From assembly GCA_036346225.1 (NCBI GenBank), contig JARFIW010001744.1, positions 62,001 to 126,000 on the forward strand: a stretch of 64,000 nt of DNA. Direction: 5' to 3'. Every line of letters begins with the position of its first letter. Positions within the stretch are counted from its first letter, which is position 1. Below are positions 56,860 through 64,000 of this stretch, piece by piece. The position numbers and the translations under genes are program-made. This stretch comes from Platerodrilus igneus. Its lineage: Eukaryota > Arthropoda > Insecta > Coleoptera > Lycidae. The notes under the pieces are model-generated. The model made no database searches. It worked only from the letters and a program-made list of their open reading frames with translations, and was not told where the DNA came from.

Positions 56860-58332
56860 TTCGAAACTTAAAATATTCAACTTTCAGTTACTTTTCACTA
56901 TTGAGTCCAAAATCCAAACTATTTGGATAGGACAAGGATGGGCAATTGTGGGAGGTTATTGGTAATGCTCTCCATACACAAAATCATTTGCAATTCAGGC
57001 AGAAAAAATTTAAAAAATTTTAAAGTTTCTAAAATTTGATATTTATTGAAACCGCTATATCGAGTTTCAAATCCAAACTGCTTGAATGGGACAAGGTTAA
57101 GTAGCTTTGTTAGGTTGTCAGCAAAAAGCTCCGCATAAAAAATTATTTGCAAATCAGGCTGAAAGAAGTTAAACATTTTTAAAGTTTCCAGAGTTTGATT
57201 TTTTCTTTAAACCGCTATATCGAGTCTTAAAGCCAAAGTACTTGAATGGGACAAGGTTAAGTAGCTTTGTTAGGTTGTCAGCAAAGAGCCCCCGCATAAA
57301 AAAATATTTGCAAATCAGACAGAAAGAAGTTATAATTTTTTAAAGTTTCCAAAGTTTGATTTTCTTTTAAACCGCTATATCAAGTACTAAATCCAAACTG
57401 CTTGAATGGGACAAGGTTAAGTAGCTTTGCTACGTTGTCAGCAAAGAGCCCCCATATAAAAAATTAATTGTAAAGCAGGCAGAAAAGAGTTTAAAATTTT
57501 TAAAGTTTTGAAAATTTGATATTCATTTGAACCGCTATATCGAGTCTCAAATCTAACTGCTTGAATGGGACAAGGTTAAGTAGCTTTGCTAGGTTGTCAG
57601 CAATGAGCCCCGCATAAAAAACTAGTTGCAAATCAGGCAGAAACAATTTAAAAATTTTTAAAATTTTGAAAATTTGATATTTATTTAAACGGCTATATCG
57701 CGTCTCAAATCCAAACTGCTTGAATGGGACAAGGTTAAATAGCTTTGATAAGTTATCAACAATGAGCCCCCGCATAAAAATTATTTGCAAATCAGGCAGA
57801 AACAAGTTAAAAATTTTTAAAGTTTCGAAAATTTAATATTTATTTAAACCGCTATATCGAGTCTTAAATCCAAACTGCTTGAATGGGACAAGGTTAAGTA
57901 GCTTTGCTAGGTTGTCAGCAAAGAGCCCCCATATAAAAAATTAATTGTAAAAGAGGCAGAAATGAGTTAAAATTTTTAAAGTTTTGAAAATTTGATATAT
58001 ATTTAAACCGCTATATCGAGTCTTAAATCTAAACTGCTTGAATGGGACAAGGTTAAGTAGCTTTGATAAGTTGTCAGCAATGAGGCCCCGCATAAAAAAT
58101 TAGTTGCAAATCAGGCAGAAAAGAGTTTAAAATTTTTAAAGTTTTGAAAATTTGATATTCATTTGAACCGCTATATCGAGTCTCAAATCTAAACTGCTTG
58201 AATGGGACAAGGTTAAGTAGCTTTGTTAGGTTGTCAGCAAAGAGCCCCCACATAAAAAATTAGTTGTAAATAAAGCAGAAAAAAGTTAAAAATTTTTAAG
58301 GTTTCGAAAATTTGATATATATTTAAACCGCT
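56860..58332 (+). repeat. ~160-bp satellite, forward block 1
   Basis: Tandem monomers marked by CTTGAATGGGACAAGG at 57081, 57241, 57401, 57560, 57719, 57878, 58037 and 58197, giving a 159-160 bp period. The first monomer at the array edge (about 56880-57040) is clearly more diverged. Each monomer also has ACCGCTATATCGAGTC and GGTTGTCAGCAA. Variant monomers (for example one with CGGCTATATCGCGTC at 57690) allow blocks to be aligned. Confidence 0.95.
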
Positions 58333-59705
58333 TAGCAGTTTAGATTTGAGACTCGATAGAGCGGTTCAAATGAATATCAAATTTTCGAAACTTTAAAAAT
58401 TTTATACTCTTTTCTGCCTGATTTACAATTAATTTTTATATGCTGCCTTGCTGACAACCCATGCAAAGATACTTTTTAACTTTTGTCCCATTCAAGCATT
58501 TGGTTTTAAGACTCGATATAGCGGTTTAATCATATTCAAATTTTCGATACCTCTAAAATTTTTAACTTTTTCTGCCTGATTTAAACTAATTTTTACGTGG
58601 CTTCTTGCTGACAACTAAGCTTAACCTTGTCCCATTCAGCAGTTTGATTTAAGCTCGATATTGCGGTTCAAATGAATACCAAATTTTCGAAACTTTATAA
58701 ATTTTAAATTCTTTCTGCCTGATTTGCAACAAATTTTATGCGGGACTTCATTGCTGACAACCTATTAACGCTACTGTCCCATTCAAGCAGTTTGATTTAA
58801 CTCGATATTGCGGTTCAAATGAATACCAAATTTTCGAAACTTTATAAATTTTAAATTCTTTCTGCCTGATTTCAACAATTTTATGCGGGCCTCATTGCTG
58901 ACAACCTATCAAGCTTAACCTTGTCCCATTCACAGTTTGATTTAAGACTCGATATGCGGTTCAAATGAATATCAAATTTCGAACTTAAAATTTTAAACTC
59001 TTCTGCCTGATTTAACAATTTATGGGCCTCATTGCCGACAACTATCAGCTAACCTGTCCATTCAAGCAGTTGATTTAAGACTCGATATAGCGGTTTAAAT
59101 ATATCAAATTTTCAAACTTTAAAATTTTAAACTCATTTCTGCCTCCTTTACAATAATTTTTATGATGGGCTCTTGCCGACAACATCAGCTAACCTTGTCC
59201 CATTCAAGCAGTTTGATTTAACTCGATATAGCGGTTTAAATAAATATAAATTTTCAAACTTTAAAAATTTTAAATCTTTCTGCCTGATTTGAAACTAATT
59301 TTATGCAGGGCTCATTGCTGACAACTTATCAGTTATTAACCTGTCCCATTCAGCAGTTTAGATTTAAGACTCGATATAGCGGTTTAAATAAATATCAAAT
59401 TTTCAAACTTTAAAAATTTTAAACTCATTTCTGCCTCTTTTACAATTAATTTTATATGGGCTCTTTGCTGACAATCAGCTATGTTAACCTTGTCCCATTC
59501 AACAGTTTGATTTAACTCGATATAGCGGTTTAAATAAATATTAAATTTTCAAAACTTTAAAATTTTTAACTTAGTCTGCCTGATTTGTAAATAAACGGCT
59601 CACTGTTGATAACTTATCAAAGCTATTTAACCTTGTCCCATTCAAGCAGTTTGGATTTGAGACGCGATATAGCCGTTTAAATAAATATCAAATTTTAAAA
59701 ATTTT
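58333..59705 (-). repeat. satellite, reverse block 2
   Basis: The same monomer in opposite orientation. In reverse complement its variant order matches block 3: the CGCG variant, then the AATATTTATTTAAACC variant, later two CGCAATATCGAG variants, then one with TTAAAACC, then one with CGCTCTATCG. Many single- and multi-base deletions shorten the monomers to about 130-155 bp. Confidence 0.93.
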
Positions 59706-61160
59706 TAAAATTTTGAAAAGTTGATATATATTTAAACCGCTATATGGAGTCTTAAATCCAAACTGCTTGAATGGGACAAGGTTATGTAGCTTTGATAGGT
59801 TGTCAGCAATGAGGCGCCGCATAAAAAATTTCTTGCAAATCAGGTAGTAAAGAATTTAAAATTTATAAAGTTTCAAAAGTTTGATATTCATTTGAACCGC
59901 AATATCGAGTCTTAAATCCAAACTGCTTAAATGGGACAAGCTTAAGTAGCGTTAATAAGTTGTCAGCAATGAAGCCCCGTATAAAAAATTAGTTGCAAAT
60001 CAGGCAGAAAAGAATTTAAAATTTATAAAGTTTCGAAAATTTGGTATTCATTTGAACCGCAATATCGAGCCTTAAATCCAAACTGCTTGAATGGGACAAG
60101 GTTAAGTAGCTTTGTTAGGTTGTCAGCAAAGAGCCACCACGTAAAAATTAGTTTTAAATGAGGCAGAAAAAAGTTAAAAATTTTTAAGGTTTCGAAAATT
60201 TGATATATATTTAAACCGCTATATCGAGTCTTAAAACCAAACTGCTTGAATGGGACAAGGTTAAGTAGCTTAGTTAGGTTGTCAGCAAAGAGCCCCCATA
60301 TACAAAATTAATTGTAAATCAGGCAGAAAAAAGTTTAAAATTTTTAAAATTTCGAAAATTTGATATTCATTTGAACCGCTCTATCGAGTCTCAAATCTAA
60401 ACTGCTTGAATGAGACAAGGTTAAGTAGCTTTGCTAGGTTGTCAGCAATGAGCCCCGCATAAAAAACTAGTTGCAAATCAGGCAGAAACAATTTAAAATT
60501 TTTTAAAATTTCGAAAATTTGATATTTATTTAAACGGCTATATCGCGTCTCAAATCCAAACTGCTTGAATGGGACAAGGTTAAATAGCTTTCATAAGTTA
60601 TCAACAATGAGCCCCCGCATAAAAATTATTTGCAAATCAGGCAGAAACAAGTTAAAAATTTTTAAAGTTTTGAAAATTTAATATTTATTTAAACCGCTAT
60701 ATCGAGTCTTAAATCCAAACTGCTTGAATGGAACAAGGTTAAGTAGCTTTGCTAGGTTGTCAGCAAAGAGCCCCCATATAAAAAATTAATTGTAAATCAT
60801 ACAGAAAAAAGTTAAAAATTTTTAAGGTTTTGAAAATTTGATATATATTTAAACTGCTATATCGAGTCTTAAATCTAAACTGCTTGAATGGGACAAAGTT
60901 AAGTAGCTTTGATAAGTTGTCAGCAATGAGGCCCCGCATAAAAAATTAGTTGCAAATCAGGCAGAAAAGAGTTTAAAATTTTTAAAGTTTTGAAAATTTG
61001 ATATTCATTTGAACCGCTATATCGAGTCTCAAATCTAAACTGCTTGAATGGGACAAGGTTAAGTAGCTTTGTTAGGTTGTCAGCAAAGAGCCCCCATAAA
61101 AATTAGTTGTAAATAAAGCAGAAAAAGTTAAAATTTTAAGGTTTCAAAATTTGATATATA
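59706..61160 (+). repeat. satellite, forward block 3
   Basis: About nine monomers, well preserved. Variant order includes CTATATGG, two CGCAATATCG, TTAAAACC, CGCTCTATCG and CGCG. The last five correspond to monomers 4-8 of block 1, indicating a higher-order repeat. Confidence 0.95.
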
Positions 61161-62475
61161 TTTAAACGCTCGATAGCGGTTAAATGAATACAAATTTTCG
61201 AAACTTTAAAATTTTAATTTTTCTGCCTGATTTACAATTTTTGGTTGCGACAACCATAAAGTTGTCCCATTCAGTTTGTTTAAGCGATATGCGGTTCAAA
61301 TGAATATCAAATTTTCGAAACTTTAAAATTTTAATATTCTTCTGCCTGATTTAACCAAATTTTTATGGGGCTCTTGCCTGACAACCCACAAGTTACTTAA
61401 CCTTGTCCCATTCACAGTTTGATTTAAGACTCGATATTGCGGTTCAAATGAATACCAAATTTTCGAAACTTTATAAATTTTAAATTCTTTCTGCCTGATT
61501 TCAACAATTTTATGCGGGCTCATTGCTGACAACTATCTAAGCTATACCTGTCCCATTCAGCAGTTTGATTTAAGGCTCGATATTGCGGTTCAAATGAATA
61601 CCAAATTTCGAAACTTTATAAATTTTAAATTCTTTCTGCCTGATTTGCAACCAATTTTATGCGGGCTCATTGCGACAACCATCTAACATACCTTGTCCCA
61701 TTCAGCAGTTTGATTTAAGCTCGATATAGCGGTTCAAATAATACAAATTTCGAAACTTTAAAATTTTAAATTCTTTCTGCCTGATTTCAACCAATTTTTA
61801 TGCAGGCTCATTGCTGACAACCATCAGCTAACCTTGTCCCATTCAGCAGTTTAGATTTAAGACTCGATATAGCGGTTTAAATATATCAAATTTCAACTTT
61901 AAAATTTTAAACTCATTTCTGCCTCGATTTGAACCAATTTTTATGCAGGGCTCTTGCTGACAACTATCAGCAGTATAACCTTGTCCCATTCAAGCAGTTT
62001 GATTTAAGACTCGATATAGCGGTTTAAATAAATATCAAATTTTCAAACTTTAAAATTTTAAACTCATTTCTGCCTGATTTGAAATCCAATTTTTTATGCG
62101 AGGCTCATTGCTGACAACTTATCAGCATATTAACCTTGTCCCATTCAAGCAGTTTGATTTAGACTCGATATAGCGGTTTAAATAATATCAAATTTTCAAA
62201 ACTTTAAAATTTTAAATTTTCTGCCTATTTGAAACCAATTTTATATGGGCTCATGCTGACAACTAGCGTTATACTTAACCTTGTCCCATTCAGCAGTTTG
62301 ATTTAGCCGATATAGCGGTTTAAATAAATATAAATTTTCAAAACTTTAAAATTTTAAACTTGATTTCTTGCCCTATTGAGCTTAATTTATGCTCAACTGC
62401 TTGAATGACTAGCGTTATTAACTTGTCCATTCAGCAGTTTGATTTGAGACCGATATAGCTGTTTAAATAAATATA
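61161..62475 (-). repeat. satellite, reverse block 4
   Basis: Reverse orientation again, with frequent deletions as in block 2. Its entry and exit junctions fall at the same monomer types as those of block 2. Confidence 0.93.
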
Positions 62476-64000
62476 AAATTTTAAAATTTATAAAGTTTTA
62501 AAAGTTTGATATTCATATTTAACCGCTATATGAGTCTTAAATCCAAACTGCTTGAATGGGACAAGGTTAAGTAGCTTGATAGGTTGTCAGCAATGAGCGC
62601 CGATAAAAATTTTTGCAAATCAGGAGAAAGAATTTAAAATTTATAAAGTTTCGAAAAGTTTGATATTCATTTGAACCGCAATATCGAGTCTTAAATCCAA
62701 ACTGCTTGAATGGGACAAGGTTAAGTAGCTTAGATAGGTTGTCAGCAATGAGCCCCGTATAAAAATTAGTTGCAAATCAGGCAGAAAGAATTTAAAATTT
62801 ATAAAGTTTCAAAATTTGATATTCATTTGAACCGCAATATCGAGTCTTAAATCCAAACTGCTTGAATGGGACAAGGTTAAGTAGCTTTGTTAGGTTGTCA
62901 GCAAAGAGCCCCGATAAAAATTAGTTGCAAATCAGGCAGAAAAAGTTTAAAATTTTAAAGTTTCGAAAATTTGATATTTATTTAAACCGCTATATCGAGT
63001 TAAATCCAAACTGCTTGAATGGGACAAGGTTAAGTACCTTTGTTAGGTTGTCAGCAAAGAGCCTCCATATAAAAAATTAATTGTAAAGGAGGCAGAAATG
63101 AGTTTAAAATTTTTAAAGCTTTGAAAATTTGATATATATTTAAACCGCTATATCGAGTCTCAAATCTAAACTGCTTGAATGGGACAAGGTTAAGTAGCTT
63201 TGTAGGTTGTCAGCAATGAGCCCCGCATAAAAATTAGTTGCAAATCAGGCAGAAACAAGTTTAAAATTTTTAAAATTTCGAAAATTTGATATTTATTTAA
63301 ACCGCTATATCGAGTCTCAAATCTAAACTGCTTGAATGGGACAAGGTTAAGTAGCTTTGATAAGGTTGTCAGCAATGAGGCCCTGCATAAAAAATTAGTT
63401 TCAAATCAGGCAGAAATGAGTTTAAAATTTTTAAAGCTTTGAAAATTTGATATATATTTAAACCGCTATATCGAGTCTTAAATCTAAACTGCTTGAATGG
63501 GACAAGGTTAAGTAGCTTTGATAAGTTGTCAGCAATGAGGCCCTGCATAAAAAATTAGTTGCAAATCAGGCAGAAAAGAATTTAAAATTTTTAAAGTTTC
63601 GAAAATTTAATATTTATTTAGAACCGCTATATCGAGTCTTAAATCTAAACTGCTTGAATGGGACAAGGTTAAGTAGCTTTGTAGGTTGTCAGCAAAGAGC
63701 CCCACATAAAAATTAGTTGTAAATAAAGCAGAAAAAAGTTAAAAATTTTTAAAGTTTCGAAAATTTAATATTTATTTAAACCGCTATATCGAGTTAAATC
63801 CAAACTGCTTGAATGGGACAAGGTTAAGTACCTTTGTTAGGTTGTCAGCAAAGAGCCTCCATATAAAAAATTAATTGTAAAGGAGGCAGAAATAAGTTTA
63901 AAATTTTTAAAGTTTCGAAAATTTGATATTCATTTGAACCGCTATATCGAGTCTTAAATCCAAACTGCTTGAATGGGACAAGGTTATGTAGCTTTGATAG
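62476..64000 (+). repeat. satellite, forward block 5 (continues past the window)
   Basis: About ten forward monomers. The last one resembles the first monomer of block 3 (GGTTATGTAGCTTTGATAG), so here the array seems to begin a new forward unit without an inversion. Confidence 0.93.

Noticed and set aside
56919..57805. Reading frames such as FNFFQPDLQIIFYAEL across satellite monomers
   Set aside because: They are translations of the tandem repeat and recur with each monomer; nothing suggests a protein.
56860..64000. CRISPR-like reading of the regularly spaced repeats
   Set aside because: Monomers of ~160 bp without unique spacers, in alternating orientation and in eukaryotic context, are satellite DNA.

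Overview
The window looks like repeat-rich nuclear DNA of an arthropod, most likely an insect. The DNA is AT-rich, there are no bacterial-style operons, and almost every coding trace belongs to a eukaryotic transposable-element family common in arthropods: Ty3/Gypsy, Penelope, mariner/Tc1, hAT, Mutator-like and Harbinger-associated. I found no convincing single-copy host gene and no rRNA, tRNA or CRISPR array. Species cannot be told from this sequence.

Layout. (1) 1-7615 is mostly silent. It holds a mariner transposase relic (about 215-900, minus), one copy of a dispersed ~540-bp repeat (4019-4563), and an orphan TATA/initiator pair near 5020-5056. (2) 7616-22458 is a nested pair of Gypsy elements, both minus strand. 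Old Gypsy-A is split inside its reverse transcriptase by the 10.3-kb Gypsy-B (9631-19943), which has 2.0-2.1 kb LTRs and a 4-bp target duplication CTTG. (3) 23197-34085 is a composite. A second copy of the dispersed repeat abuts a hAT transposase tail. Then comes a Penelope-like element whose terminal segments carry hammerhead-ribozyme motifs. Gypsy-C (25827-33121, ~1.85-kb near-identical LTRs, gutted interior) sits inside it. An inverted copy of the Penelope end plus hAT tail follows. (4) 34383-41123 holds a decayed repeat-family gene (34383-36011), a second decayed ORF family (37942-38570) and a complete but mutated mariner-type transposon with ~255-bp inverted repeats (39171-41123). (5) 44437-51011 is Gypsy-D, with 534-bp LTRs and target duplication TTAT. 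It encodes gag-protease, pol and, between pol and the 3' LTR, an intact 158-residue macro domain of the OARD1/TARG1 ADP-ribosyl-hydrolase type. (6) 51377-55645 is a Mutator-like transposon with an 8-bp target duplication and a TA-flanked MITE inside its right inverted repeat. (7) About 55877-56620 is a spliced Myb/SANT-like gene relic. (8) 56860 to the window end is a ~160-bp satellite arranged in alternating forward and reverse blocks of 1.3-1.5 kb.

How the parts relate. Each autonomous element keeps its own replication signals: LTR ends, tRNA primer site and polypurine tract for the Gypsy elements, inverted repeats for the DNA transposons, ribozymes for Penelope. Nesting gives relative ages: A is older than B, and Penelope is older than C. 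Nearly all transposon genes are broken by stops or frameshifts. The macro domain in Gypsy-D is the notable exception and is the strongest candidate for something unusual here.
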